The notes beneath the pieces were generated by a model. That model was not told the origin of the DNA. It saw only the letters and a program-made list of their open reading frames with translations, and searched no databases. Shown here piece by piece: positions 8,401 through 16,542 of a stretch of DNA of 64,000 nt. Both the position numbers and the translations under genes were made by a program. The stretch comes from Moraxella nasibovis (GTDB lineage Bacteria > Pseudomonadota > Gammaproteobacteria > Pseudomonadales > Moraxellaceae): assembly GCF_029581575.1 (NCBI RefSeq), contig NZ_CP089975.1:1550001-1614000 (forward strand), in the 5' to 3' direction. The first letter of the stretch is position 1. Every line of letters starts with the position of its first letter.

Positions 8401-10467
8401 GGCACCGATGGACTAAGCTCAAACTCCGCTGGCTTTACCGCTAATGCCAATAGAGCAAAAGGCAGTAGCCAAGAGATTGCCACAACCCACACCAATACCC
8501 AAGTCACTGTTGGCGGTACAACCGTCAATGACATTGGTGGCAGTCTTATCCTAGATGGTGCCAATCTTGATACCACATATCTAACAGGCACAGTAGGCGG
8601 TGATCTGATCGTCAAAAGCCGTCAAGACAGCTACCAATACACCCATGACCAAAAACAAATGGGCGGCAGTCTTGATGTCAGCTTCCAAGGCGTACCACAA
8701 TCTGCCAGTATCAATGGCGGTAAAACAGACATAGACGCAAGCTATAAACAAGTCACCCACCAATCAGGCATCAAAACCAAAGAGTCCACCCTGTCTGTAC
8801 AAGGGATGGGTAAATTCACAGGCGGCTATCTCATCACCGATGCAGGTAAAAACCAAACCCAGTTTGCCCAAGGTATCCAAACCCAAGACATTGAAAATCA
8901 CCTAAGCTATGAAGGTGATGCCATCAGTGTCGGCATTGGTATCGGTGCAGACACCAGCAGTCCAGATGGCAAAGCAAAACCTGCCCTACAAGGCTTAGGC
9001 TATGGTACAATAGACCCAGTTAATAAAACTAGCACCACCCACTCTGCCATCACAGATCAGGCAGGGCTCTCCCACATCAACACGGAGAACTTCAACCGAC
9101 AAGAAGTGCAAGATGAGCTAAATCAAATCATTACCAATGACTTTGATAAGGAGCAGGCGGCCAAAGAGTTAAATGCTCAGACAGTCATTACCACAGAGTT
9201 TGGGAGGGAAATACCTAAACAAATCGGCGATTATGCCCAAGACAAAGAGCTTGAACTACTGGCACAAGGCAATATTGAAGAAGCCAAAAAATGGGCAGAG
9301 GGTGGGATTTACCGTGTGGCATTGCATACTGCTGCAGGGCTGCTGGCAACTGGGACGATAGAGGGTACGCTTAGCACAGGAGCAGTAGCAAGTATTGCCC
9401 CCACATTTAACAAGCTACAAGCCAAACTGACAGAAAAACTCACTGAACAAGGTTTGGATGAAGACACTGCTAAAAATATCAGCAACTCTGCACTAACCCT
9501 TCTCATCATGGGAGTGGGTGCAAGCACAGGGCTTGATACCAGTAGCACAGCTTATGCGGTGAATACGGATGTGAATAATAGGCAGTTGCATCCAACTGAA
9601 AAGGAGTTGGCAAAATCTCTCTTTGAAAAAGCCAAACGAGAAGGATTAAAAACCGCTGATGGTGAGGAATATACATTGGAGCAATTTGAAGATGCTTTAA
9701 GGTTGGCAAATCATAGGGGTTATGGTGAAACTTATATGAGCAATATTCATGAAAGTTATTTTCAGTCTGGCAGGGGGGCAGCAAAGGTTATAATTTCTGC
9801 TGACAATGAAGATTTATTGGAAGATTTTGATTTGAAGAATCCTTATCGCAAATGGAGCCTGTTAAACCAATCCACCAAAGATGGTGTTACCACTTTTAAT
9901 CTTATACAAAATTTGGGTAGTCTACACAAACCTGATGAAAATTTAATACGCTTTATCAAAGTCAATGATATACAAAATGATTATAGCTGGACAGATGGCT
10001 GGGTTCAGCCTTATAGACCAACGGTAGTCAATACATATGTCCCAAATAAAATACAAGCACCAATTTATCCAGAATATGCTAAAGATGCAAATAATGCAAT
10101 GGTGATGAATCCTGATAATCCTATGATAGTTTCCTGCGCCATTCATAATACTAGGTATTGCAGAGAGATGAATCAAAAAGGAATGGAAGGTCTATCAAAC
10201 ACTTCTCATTTTATGCCTGGTATCATGAGCATCCCATTAAGAATAGTGACGGAGCCATTGGCTATCGCAACGAAAATAGAAAACGAAGGTTTTGGTAAAA
10301 CTGTGGTTGGTCTCGGTGTGTCTGCAGCAACCGAAAGAGTGGTAAGAACTCCACAAACTTCAGCCATTGTTGATCAGATTGGTACGAATGATGCGATTAC
10401 TAATGCGATATATGATAGCTGTATATCTCAAAATGTTAGAGGGGAACAGAAACATGAGTGTAAATAA
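2500..10467 (+). CDS. CdiA/FhaB-like two-partner-secretion exoprotein (contact toxin)
   Basis: The 2655-aa protein starts with an extended signal peptide (ESPR, NRFCYRVIFSKSLGRLVVVSE) and a hydrophobic core ending AHA at residue 67. The TPS haemagglutination domain follows, with NHYSQFDV (107-114) and NPSGL (179-183). The middle is a long filamentous region rich in N/G/T/S repeats of the FHA type, interrupted at about residues 900-1330 by a Cys-containing non-repeat segment (CPEGSDC, CALAEASNQAC) that may bind a receptor. A pre-toxin region ends at VNNRQLH (2358-2364), a junction motif used by Moraxellaceae-type exoproteins in place of VENN. The last ~290 residues are a variable toxin I do not recognise. 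No frameshift is seen. Its stop overlaps the small membrane gene at 10454, and the TpsB transporter follows, so the order is A-I-B as in Burkholderia bcp and Moraxella mha/mch loci. Confidence 0.92.
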   Translation: MNRFCYRVIFSKSLGRLVVVSEKTRSQGKSDNSSMAGSMPAASSPVGFGLKTLTLSLLLGLGMTAHATTVIADPSADKSLQPIVLPTASGVVSVNIATPNDKGLSNNHYSQFDVGSTGLVLNNNRKATNTQIAGFVAANPFMARGEASTILNQVNSNHPSHLGGFIEIAGQKADVIIANPSGLVVNGAGFINAGNVHLAAANSQVHQGQLTGYEVGVGNIAVNGKLNLQNTDYAALITKTAQINDEIYAGNVLDVILGENQVSLQNGDFTKLNATNKQTSVSSASQTTNKEQRGVALDISSLGGMYAGKIHLIGTDKGFGVNNQGGITANGKGVQVGTGTLTLDAQGNLINTGILSAKDKLAVSTHNHSVQNDGTLLSEQADITINTKDLESAGTIHSTQTTAIDAADTLNNQGSIYGGVLQITTGKLDNTGKLIQTGTGSLHISTDTLTNSNKAVIGQSLYEQTTLDAPSTPSSDQSAGTIGSDSKDNTTANTANSSNTVTPATTDTAQSIPVPSADGFITAKSLTNTNDEALITATGDISITANQTKNTHQASIDAQTLNTKTLANTDSKIALGDINWQLTSFDNSKGDISAKDGMVIDSESTIINAEGSLTSGGDMTLIAKDNIINQGGSITAREQADIAAKELQNGGSITADTLTITQEVGYTHTDDDKLIANNLTLTTAGKLVNQSQLTANQDLTLNASHIDNAQTGSMTSGHLAQITSQTNITNQGLINSENTRIKAKNTIDNLAGGRIYGTHLAITADTLNNTPAKASDTDSHHTAPVIAARERLDIGVNTLNNNPNPDRAGKFNENFDSQALITSLGSLHIGGSLDDKHQAAGKAQTVVNKGATIESGGEMVVNTKTLLNTNADFKKHKVEVVEESVRGQTLYRNREQSGAAPVIQKSTNTDDLGNKPMAGLFDCPEGSDCIINYGNDSAIWSYFKIEPPKESIPSIKAQDLLDEPDLPENETAESCALAEASNQACTQYNEALVNYTKVMGPLLKWEEDNAASIEALNSAIREYNRQFVKDKSDVDLALNIYTTDEAYLGPTSKKGAPTGALYVKQANGSDQRVGEEIDEITVDFVVYEDKTLTSDPARMVAGNDLIIHGDTLINDKSQITAGHGFAVIGDTVMQTPDNGLYGEKTKVTENGRYVSRTVESSAAGRRHKRVDIGSGSFVQSFAPLATYELPILNATINTTPSSTGIDKPATGNDASTIIKDVGDDTITLPTSALYIINADDPNQPLVQTDAAFTDYKQWLGSDYMLKALQSDPNHIHKRLSDGYGEQQRIKDQYYLLTGRHINTDYRSNEEAFKQLMDNGITHAKQFGYTLGTALTPEQMANLTTDIVWLVKQSITYTIKDKDGNTITKTEEVLVPKLYLRSANIATGALTPDGRYSAVSARSVNMQLTGNLDNNGNVIAKDTMSIKANNVNNTGTIYGNFVAVTADNTIANHGTMYANSAMSLDAGNQIINQSLTTTQTNTQGQSHSSNTATTRIATISVGEGLKDKTDENGEPLTTLSLRGNQIIYQGATSDNAGGNTQMTAKNGIDIGTVTVSNHISAVADDNNYFKYSQTTDVGSNITSAGNTIIRTTGEYADINIQGSSVQSEGVTAVKATGDVRMGEGRQTQSVESESLHTNRRLTGSKTERSSFEQHSSTSIKNQVGGNQVVISGVNTTLMATEVLADGDILVKADKQLSIGSTADSLSSHSSEQTTKKGIFTTAPASVTLGKQHTRQENSHEQVTYTGSLVGTTGGNIRLEAGDGVDVINSDIIAQKDETDANTGNILFKAQAVNITSQNIQSSNESHFLQKTTGVTAGVSSSVVSDVQSIESLKDAAQDTDSRRAKLMGTLAAASKIRTLNQNLQDGKLGSVRAQATIGSQSTKSDSHSHQETNDAANIHADGNLIFDVSGKGADSTLTITGSNITAQENLYNRVEGDVIYQASTQTSTQDSQNSSKGWGAGVYASANLGTDGLSSNSAGFTANANRAKGSSQEIATTHTNTQVTVGGTTVNDIGGSLILDGANLDTTYLTGTVGGDLIVKSRQDSYQYTHDQKQMGGSLDVSFQGVPQSASINGGKTDIDASYKQVTHQSGIKTKESTLSVQGMGKFTGGYLITDAGKNQTQFAQGIQTQDIENHLSYEGDAISVGIGIGADTSSPDGKAKPALQGLGYGTIDPVNKTSTTHSAITDQAGLSHINTENFNRQEVQDELNQIITNDFDKEQAAKELNAQTVITTEFGREIPKQIGDYAQDKELELLAQGNIEEAKKWAEGGIYRVALHTAAGLLATGTIEGTLSTGAVASIAPTFNKLQAKLTEKLTEQGLDEDTAKNISNSALTLLIMGVGASTGLDTSSTAYAVNTDVNNRQLHPTEKELAKSLFEKAKREGLKTADGEEYTLEQFEDALRLANHRGYGETYMSNIHESYFQSGRGAAKVIISADNEDLLEDFDLKNPYRKWSLLNQSTKDGVTTFNLIQNLGSLHKPDENLIRFIKVNDIQNDYSWTDGWVQPYRPTVVNTYVPNKIQAPIYPEYAKDANNAMVMNPDNPMIVSCAIHNTRYCREMNQKGMEGLSNTSHFMPGIMSIPLRIVTEPLAIATKIENEGFGKTVVGLGVSAATERVVRTPQTSAIVDQIGTNDAITNAIYDSCISQNVRGEQKHECK

Positions 10468-10738
10468 AATCCTTATTGCTGCTCCTTTTGCTATAAGCAT
10501 CATTGTATCAATTGAGTTAGATAAGAAATACTATTTTGATTTTTATGAATTTTTTATATTTTTATTTGTTTCATTGATGGTTTTTGTGAATATTTATGAC
10601 TATGTTAATGGCAGGGATTTTTGGTCATTTGGAAATAAGCTAAAATCAAATGATAGCAAGCTATCAAGATTTTATTGGTTTTCTTTGATAATTATAGTTT
10701 ATGCATTGGGTGTTTTTTATTTTTTATTTGAGGTTTAG
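10454..10738 (+). CDS. small integral membrane protein, probable immunity protein
   Basis: The 94-aa product has three hydrophobic segments (about residues 5-20, 30-48 and 74-92) with a short charged loop between the last two. The start at 10454 is chosen because GAGGGGAACAG lies just upstream and the ATG overlaps the last codons of the exoprotein gene. The longer in-frame reading from 10367 would lie mostly inside that gene. Its position directly after the variable toxin end is where CdiI immunity genes sit. Membrane-embedded CdiI proteins protect against CdiA toxins that act at the inner membrane, so I infer a membrane-active toxin. AT-rich codon use differs from the exoprotein body and fits exchange as a CT/I cassette. 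Confidence 0.72.
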   Translation: MSVNKILIAAPFAISIIVSIELDKKYYFDFYEFFIFLFVSLMVFVNIYDYVNGRDFWSFGNKLKSNDSKLSRFYWFSLIIIVYALGVFYFLFEV

Positions 10739-10741
10739 CCC

Positions 10742-10807
10742 GTAGGCTTAGGTTAGCGACAGCGTAACCCAGCTCGTAGGTTGGGTTGAACGAATGTGAA
10801 ACCCAAC
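10742..10807. repeat. dispersed repeat, copy D (two half-modules)
   Basis: The first half GTAGGCTTAGG-TTAGCGACAGCGTAACCCAGC is nearly the reverse complement of the 3' half of copy B (41125-41155). The second half GTAGGTTGGGTTGAACGAA-TGTGAAACCCAAC is nearly the reverse complement of the end of copy C (41828-41860). It lies between the immunity gene and the transporter gene, and an open frame starting inside it extends the transporter gene upstream, so it may affect translation or transcription of tpsB. Confidence 0.75.
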
Positions 10808-10902
10808 ATTTTCAGATGCAACCCATTGAATTGTTTGATTTTGATTTGCTAAACCTCCAAATCCCAAAATCCATTAACCACAACCCCAAAAGACCCAAAC
10901 CC

Positions 10903-12768
10903 ATGACCCATACCACCTACCCATCTTACCGTATACCAGCCCTGCCAACACGACCGGCATTGGCTGTCTCTTTGACTTTGTGCTGTTCAGCTTATGCCAA
11001 TACTTCTGCTGAACAGATTACCCATCAACAAATCTTGCTTAATGAACAAAGACAGGCGGTGCTTAATCAATCATTGATAACTAGCCCTAGCGTACAAGTT
11101 GATGTGCCTGCCTTTGACCCTGTTGCCAAGATGGACTCTGTTCACACTGACAATCAAGACAGACACAATGATTTGCCTTGCTTTGTTATCAATCAAATCG
11201 CTTATGCACCGCTTGATACTGCTGCTACTGGTGGCGTGGATTTGAATCAATTCGCCTTTGCTCTTACGCCCTTAACCCATGGCAAGCGTAGTGTACTGGG
11301 TCAATGCCTAAATATCAATGACATTCATCGCATAACTCGTGATGTACAAAACCGCTTGATTGAGCGTGGCTTTGCCACCACCAGAGTCTTTATCGGTGAT
11401 CAAAACTTATCTGACGGTCAGCTTGTCTTGACTGTCGTGCCAGGTGTTATTGGACAGATTAAGGCAGATACTCTAAATAGTCCCAAACCTATTTATACAG
11501 TTTATACAAACCCCACAGGACTGCCTGCCAATTTTAAGACTGCTTTGCCTTTTAAAGCTTACGATGTACTAAACATCAGACAGCTTGAAACCGCCCTTGA
11601 AAACCTCAAACGAGTGCCAAGCTCTGATGCTGATTTTGCCATCATGCCAAGTGAGACTGGTAAGGTGGGAGCAAGTGATGTACTCATCAAATACGCTGCA
11701 TCCAGAAAAGTGCGAGGCAGTCTTAGCCTTGATGATTCAGGGTCAAAAACCACAGGCAAATATCAAGGCAGTGCTACCCTAAGCTTTGATAATCCCACTT
11801 GGCATAATGACTTACTCTACTTAACCTACAGCCGTGATTTGGGCAATCGCATCAATAAAGACGAATATACCAATAAGACTGATAAAGGCGGCAGTAAAAA
11901 CTATGGACTAGGCTATGTCCTACCCATTAAAAACACCGTCTTTAATGCCAATGCAAGTCATTACACCTATCATCAAACCGTGGCAGGGGTGAATCAAGAT
12001 TATATATACAGCGGTGATTCTGATAACATCAGTCTAAATGCCAGTCACTTGGTACATCGAGATGCCAAGAGCAAAACATGGCTCAATGCAGGTGGTTTCA
12101 CCAAATCACAAAAAAGCTATATTGACGACACCCAAATCGATGTACAGCGTCGCAAAATCTCAGGCTGGACGGCAGGCATTCGCCATGAGACACGCCTAGG
12201 ACAAAGTCAGCTAAATACAGATGTCAGCATACAACGAGGTACAGGGGCATTTAATGCCTTGACACCACCTGAGAGTCTGTTTAACGAAGGCACGGCACGC
12301 ACACCGATTTATAAGCTCAATCTAAACTTTGCCACGCCCATCAAAATGGGTGATAACTACCAAGCAGGTTATCAGGCAAATCTAAAAGCCCAATACACCC
12401 AGGAAGCCTTAGTCCCCAGTGAGCGAATGAGCATTGGTGGACGATATAGCGTGCGTGGCTTTGATGGTGAGCGGACACTGTCAGGCGACATCGGAGCAAC
12501 CCTTCGCCAAGATGTCAGCTTTCCCATCAAACAATCCAATCATAGCCTATATCTGGCTCTAGATGCTGGCAGTATCGCCATGCAAAACAAAGAACAAGAC
12601 AACCTACTGCTTGGGCATACTCTGGTCGGTGGGGCAATCGGCATCAAAGGACAAATCAAGCCACTACGCCTAAACTACGACTTCTTTGCAGGACATCCTA
12701 TCAGACAGCCTAAGTATTTTGGTGATAAAGATTGGGTCAGTGGTGTAAGCTTGGGGATGAGTTTTTAA
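10903..12768 (+). CDS. TpsB/CdiB-type outer-membrane transporter (Omp85 family)
   Basis: The 621-aa protein is the outer-membrane pore that exports the exoprotein. The start at 10903 gives a proper Sec signal peptide ending AYA (residues ~1-32); earlier in-frame ATGs at 10786 and 10816 would put an acidic stretch in front, and 10786 lies in a repeat. Next come the POTRA-type periplasmic part (CLNINDIHRITRDVQNRL, GFATTRVFIG, LVLTVVPG) and the ShlB-type barrel with RGFDGERTLSGD, the conserved lid-loop motif of this family. The C-terminus ends in Phe (GVSLGMSF), as expected for recognition by the Bam machinery. The size is in the usual TpsB range. Its substrate is the gene at 2500-10467. Confidence 0.92.
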   Translation: MTHTTYPSYRIPALPTRPALAVSLTLCCSAYANTSAEQITHQQILLNEQRQAVLNQSLITSPSVQVDVPAFDPVAKMDSVHTDNQDRHNDLPCFVINQIAYAPLDTAATGGVDLNQFAFALTPLTHGKRSVLGQCLNINDIHRITRDVQNRLIERGFATTRVFIGDQNLSDGQLVLTVVPGVIGQIKADTLNSPKPIYTVYTNPTGLPANFKTALPFKAYDVLNIRQLETALENLKRVPSSDADFAIMPSETGKVGASDVLIKYAASRKVRGSLSLDDSGSKTTGKYQGSATLSFDNPTWHNDLLYLTYSRDLGNRINKDEYTNKTDKGGSKNYGLGYVLPIKNTVFNANASHYTYHQTVAGVNQDYIYSGDSDNISLNASHLVHRDAKSKTWLNAGGFTKSQKSYIDDTQIDVQRRKISGWTAGIRHETRLGQSQLNTDVSIQRGTGAFNALTPPESLFNEGTARTPIYKLNLNFATPIKMGDNYQAGYQANLKAQYTQEALVPSERMSIGGRYSVRGFDGERTLSGDIGATLRQDVSFPIKQSNHSLYLALDAGSIAMQNKEQDNLLLGHTLVGGAIGIKGQIKPLRLNYDFFAGHPIRQPKYFGDKDWVSGVSLGMSF

Positions 12769-12833
12769 ACGCAAGTTGACATCAAAACCATCAGTTAGGC
12801 AAATCAGCTTGGCTGGCAATTTTTTTTATTGGG

Positions 12834-12900
12834 TGGTCAAATGAGGGTGGAATGAGTGGTCTCGTGAAGAGTGGAACAGGTGATCATTTGGAGTGGAATG
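12834..12900. mobile_element. IS21-like terminal repeat remnant
   Basis: Three direct repeats with a period of 23-24 bp each carry TGRTC followed nine to ten bases later by TGGAA: TGGTC at 12834, 12857 and TGATC at 12881, with TGGAA at 12848, 12872 and 12894. Multiple terminal repeats of this spacing are typical of IS21-family ends. No transposase gene is present, and only 66 bp separate the end from the tpsB stop. I infer that an insertion followed by deletion joined the toxin locus to the restriction locus here, removing most of res. Confidence 0.55.
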
Positions 12901-13124
12901 TGCAATTTATCAGACAAAGAAAGCTGATTTTGTGTTTGGATATTTTTTAAATTATCAAAAATATCATCTTTGGATAATGATAATTCATTGGCAATCACAC
13001 GCATACTGTCTTTATCCGACAAGCTAAAATCATCTTGATGATGTGTGATTTCTCCTTGAAATAAATCCACGATACTATCAATCGCCTGTTTTTGATAGTC
13101 TAAATGATCATATTGAATTTGCAT
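12837..13124 (-). pseudogene. truncated type III restriction endonuclease (res), N-terminal stub
   Basis: The frame opens 19 bases after the mod stop, in the same direction, and begins MQIQYDHLDYQKQAIDSIVD, the standard N-terminus of type III Res subunits. About 75 residues on (near 12900) similarity ends and the last ~20 codons run through the IS21-like terminal repeats (LHETTHSTLI). The helicase (Walker A/B) and nuclease domains of a full Res (usually around 900 aa) are absent. The restriction activity is therefore lost at this locus and Mod is left as a solitary methyltransferase. Confidence 0.82.
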
Positions 13125-13143
13125 TACCTATTTCCCCCAATAA

Positions 13144-15044
13144 TTAAATGCTCTCAAAATTTAGTCCAGCATCTTTAAATTGTAAAATTACATTGGATTT
13201 TTCGCTGTCATTTAAAAATGCTTTGTCCAATACAACGGTTTTGGCAGGTTTTTTGGCAATAATGGCGTTAAACTCATCCTGGGATAATGAATTTAGTACA
13301 ATGGCGTACGATTTATTTTCACAAGTTAGCCAATAAACGCCATTATCAAATTTAATATCCGCCGTTAATTTTAATCCCATTTTTAATAACAGTTCATAGA
13401 TAATATCCATCTCATTGGCATTATCTTTTAAGGGGTCAATATACATTTCTAATTGCTTGGCAATATCATCATTGTCAATTTGCCACGCTTTAAAATTGCT
13501 ATCACTTAATTTAAATACCTTAAATCCTGTATCAAGAGCTTTATCAGGATTTTCGGCTTTGATTTTTACCCCTGCACGGCGAATGCGTTCTTTGGAGATA
13601 TCGCTAATGGTTTTAAATCCAGCTTTATAGGCTTCGCTTTTTTCATCGGTTAATTCTGGTAATTGCACCATTATAAACTGACGATTACCGCCATCTTCTG
13701 AGTTTAATTGCATGACAGCGTGGGCGGTGGTTGCCGAACCTGCGAAAAAGTCTAGGATAATGGAATTTTTGTTGGTTGATATTCCTAATAAATGAATAAT
13801 CAATTTTGCAGTTTTTGGAAAACTAAAATAACTAATATTATCAAATAGTTCTTTTAGTTCAATTTTTCCATTTTGAGTACGGCCAAAACGAGTATCTACT
13901 AATAAATTTCTAGGTTTCGCCCCTAATTTTTCATAACTTTTAGTATAAACATAGCCATTCTTAAATACCAATTCATTATATCTTTCTTTTACTAATTGTT
14001 CAGACCATCTCCAACGAGCAGTAGGATTATCTGGATTTGGCTGTTCAACTGTATATATTGTTCCATCAGGTGCTGTGATTGGATAGTCTAAACTTTTGAT
14101 ATACCCCAATGCTTTTTTATCTAATCTATCTAGAGCATATTTTCCAAACTCATCTTCATATTGATAGTTTGTTGCGGTTTCAGCTTTCAAATCATCAAAC
14201 AATTCAAATTGATTGGCATCTTTAGCATAAACCATTACATACTCATAATCCGATGAAAAGAATTTTGCATCATTTCCACCGCCATTTTTACTTTTCCAAA
14301 TTAAACAATCAACAAAATTCTCTCCCCCAAAAATCTCATCACACAACAACTTTAATTGAGCCTGTTCATTATCATCAATACTAATAAAAATCACGCCATC
14401 ATCAGAAAGCAAAGTATGAGCCAAATGCAAACGGGGCAACATCATATTAAGCCAATTAGAATGATAATGCCCATTGTCTTTGCTGTTCTTTTTAAAAGAT
14501 TTTAATAATTCGCCATTGATATTTCTATCGCCTGTGGCAATTTCATACTCTTTTTTGCTTTGGCTAAAATCATCGTGATAAATAAAGTCATTGCCCGTAT
14601 TATAAGGCGGGTCAATGTATATCATTTTGATTTTGCCTGCATAAGATTTTTGTAATATTTTTAGGGCTTCTAAATTATCACTTTCAATAAAAATGTTTTG
14701 TGTGGTATCAAAATCCACACTCTCGGCAGGGCAAGCAATGAGCGTGTTATTGGTAGGGGCTTGTAGGGCTTGATAAGCGGTTGATTTTCCTGCCCAATTT
14801 AAGCCATAGCGTTCGTTTTGGGCAAAATGGTCGCCCAGTAGGGTTTTGAGTTTTTCTAGATCTAGGGTATTTTCGGAAAATATTTCGGGTAAGATTTGGC
14901 GAAGTTTGGCTAATTTTTCACCAAAAAAGTCAGTATTATGGGCAGTTTTTAGGCTGTTGGTTGGTTGGTTGGTTGGTTGGTTGGTTGGTTGGTTGGTTGG
15001 TTGGTTGGTTGGTTGGTTGGTTGGTTCATTTTGCGATTTTCCAT
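13144..15044 (-). CDS. mod: phase-variable type III DNA methyltransferase Mod, OFF in this sequence
   Basis: Mod methylates adenine N6 at a sequence set by its central recognition domain. In the downstream frame the protein reads [40 protein letters not shown], then motif [13 protein letters not shown] and, near the C-terminus, motif [15 protein letters not shown]: the beta-class order. The ATGs at 15044 (MENRKM) and 15029 feed into a (CAAC)17 tract. From them the frame hits TAA at 14951-14949 immediately after the tract, whereas the methyltransferase frame has no ATG upstream. One repeat more (18) or two fewer (15) would join the two frames. An internal GTG at 14718 would lack the first ~80 residues and is unlikely to be used. 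The cognate res is truncated. This is the modM-type phasevarion switch known from Moraxella. Confidence 0.9.
14956..15026 (-). repeat. CAAC tetranucleotide tract (17 units), phase-variation switch
   Basis: A 71-bp pure tract; on the coding strand it is AAC followed by 17 CAAC units, beginning just after the mod ATG at 15029. No interruption is visible, which favours slipped-strand mispairing. Each unit shifts the frame by one base. With 17 units mod is out of frame; encoded residues in the tract are repeating Q-P-T-N. Confidence 0.97.
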
Positions 15045-15110
15045 AGCAAGTGTCAAGTAAAATTTTTTATTTTAACAAATTGTTTGATAAACATAAAGCC
15101 AGTTTTTGGC

Positions 15111-15149
15111 AAAAAATAAAGGCGCACCATTTAGCACGCCTTTATTTTT
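15111..15149 (-). terminator. rho-independent terminator of the aminotransferase gene
   Basis: AAATAAAGGCG and CGCCTTTATTT form an 11-bp stem around a 12-nt loop, followed on the minus strand by T residues. It sits 17 bases past the stop at 15166. Confidence 0.85.
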
Positions 15150-15165
15150 AAATGACAATTAACGC

Positions 15166-16542
15166 CTAGCCACGCACTGCTTTCACCGCTTCCGCTACCG
15201 CTTTTTTAAAGCGAGTGATGACCTCTTGGCACTCGTCCGTAGTAATGGTAATCGGACACAGCAAACGCACCACCGTACCGCCACGACCACCACGCTCTAA
15301 CAGCAGCTTATTATCAAAGCACGCTTTTTGAATGGCAACGGCAAGCTCCGCGTCGGCAGGGTGTGAACCGATTTGGTCTTTTGGCTGACGCTCATCGACA
15401 ATCTCGATGCCCGTCATCAGACCACGCCCACGCACATGACCGATACAGCCGAATTCTTGTGCAATTTTACGCAGCTCATCACGCAAAAACTCGCCTTGAA
15501 TGCGTGAGTTTTCGGTTAGGTTATTATTGCTGATTTCGTTCAAGACATTGTAGCCTGCCGCCATGGCAAGCTGATTGCCACGGAAAGTGCCTGTGTGTCC
15601 TGCTGGCGCCCAAGCGTCAAATTTTTTGTTAATCGCCAATACGCAAAGTGGCAAACCGCCGCCCACCGCCTTAGACATGACGACCACATCAGGGACAATC
15701 TCGGCGTGTTCAAAGGCAAACATCTTGCCAGAGCGAGCAAAGCCAGCCTGTACTTCGTCTAGGATAAGCACGATGTCATGTTTGGCGGTAACTTCACGGA
15801 TTTTTTGGAGCCATTTTTTGGGCGCAGGGACAACACCGCCTTCACCTTGAATGGCTTCTAGGATAACGGCAGCGGGTTTTACCACACCACTTTCGACATC
15901 CTCGATGAAGTTTTCAAAATAATAAGTCAAAGCGTCCACGCCCGCCTCACCGCCAAGCCCAAGTGGGCAACGGTATTCGTGCGGATATGGCATGAACTGC
16001 ACGCCCGCCATCAGGTTGCCGACCTTTTCTTTGGCGGACAAATTGCCTGTCATCGCAAGCGAACCGTGCGTCATGCCGTGATAGCCGCCAGAGAATGCGA
16101 TGACATTGTCGCGCCCTGTGTAGGTTTTGGCAAGCTTGATGGCAGCTTCTGTACCGTCCGCACCCGTTGGGCCGCAGAATTGTAGGACAAAATCTTTTGG
16201 AAAAAATGACAACAATTTTTCGGTAAATGCGTCTTTAATCGGCGTGGTAATGTCAAGGGTATGCAGTGGCAAACCGCTTTCTAGCACGTCTTTAATGGCG
16301 TTGATTGTGGCAGGGTGATTGTGTCCTAGGGCAAGTGTGCCTGCGCCAGCTAAGCAGTCAAGGTATTCATTACCCTCAACATCTGTTACCCAGCACCCTT
16401 GTGCTTTGGCGATGGCTAGTGGAAGTTTACGGGGGTAACTACGGACATTGGATTCCATCTCGTTTTGACGAGTCAGATAATATTCGTTGGTGGCGCCGTC
16501 TTTGGCGGCAACAGGGGTGTGATTTACAGAATGAACGCTCAT
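15166..16542 (-). CDS. dat: diaminobutyrate--2-oxoglutarate aminotransferase (class III)
   Basis: The 458-aa PLP enzyme has class III aminotransferase motifs: [57 protein letters not shown] and the Schiff-base lysine in [13 protein letters not shown]. The overall pattern matches the 2,4-diaminobutyrate:2-oxoglutarate 4-aminotransferase of Acinetobacter and relatives, which interconverts aspartate semialdehyde plus glutamate and diaminobutyrate plus 2-oxoglutarate on the way to 1,3-diaminopropane. The partner decarboxylase (ddc), adjacent in Acinetobacter, is not next to it here. Other class III substrates (GABA, ornithine) cannot be fully excluded. Confidence 0.82.
   Translation of the reverse strand: MSVHSVNHTPVAAKDGATNEYYLTRQNEMESNVRSYPRKLPLAIAKAQGCWVTDVEGNEYLDCLAGAGTLALGHNHPATINAIKDVLESGLPLHTLDITTPIKDAFTEKLLSFFPKDFVLQFCGPTGADGTEAAIKLAKTYTGRDNVIAFSGGYHGMTHGSLAMTGNLSAKEKVGNLMAGVQFMPYPHEYRCPLGLGGEAGVDALTYYFENFIEDVESGVVKPAAVILEAIQGEGGVVPAPKKWLQKIREVTAKHDIVLILDEVQAGFARSGKMFAFEHAEIVPDVVVMSKAVGGGLPLCVLAINKKFDAWAPAGHTGTFRGNQLAMAAGYNVLNEISNNNLTENSRIQGEFLRDELRKIAQEFGCIGHVRGRGLMTGIEIVDERQPKDQIGSHPADAELAVAIQKACFDNKLLLERGGRGGTVVRLLCPITITTDECQEVITRFKKAVAEAVKAVRG

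Noticed and set aside
9773-9778. Run of six G inside the exoprotein toxin region
   Set aside because: Six G is short for a phase-variable tract and the frame is intact on both sides, so no switching can be claimed.
12819-12827. T-rich run after tpsB as a terminator
   Set aside because: No convincing stem precedes it; only the run itself is present.
14846-15046. Plus-strand open frame with repeating V-G-W-L residues
   Set aside because: It is the complement of the CAAC tract and the mod N-terminus. Its start has no ribosome binding site and the minus-strand reading matches type III Mod throughout.
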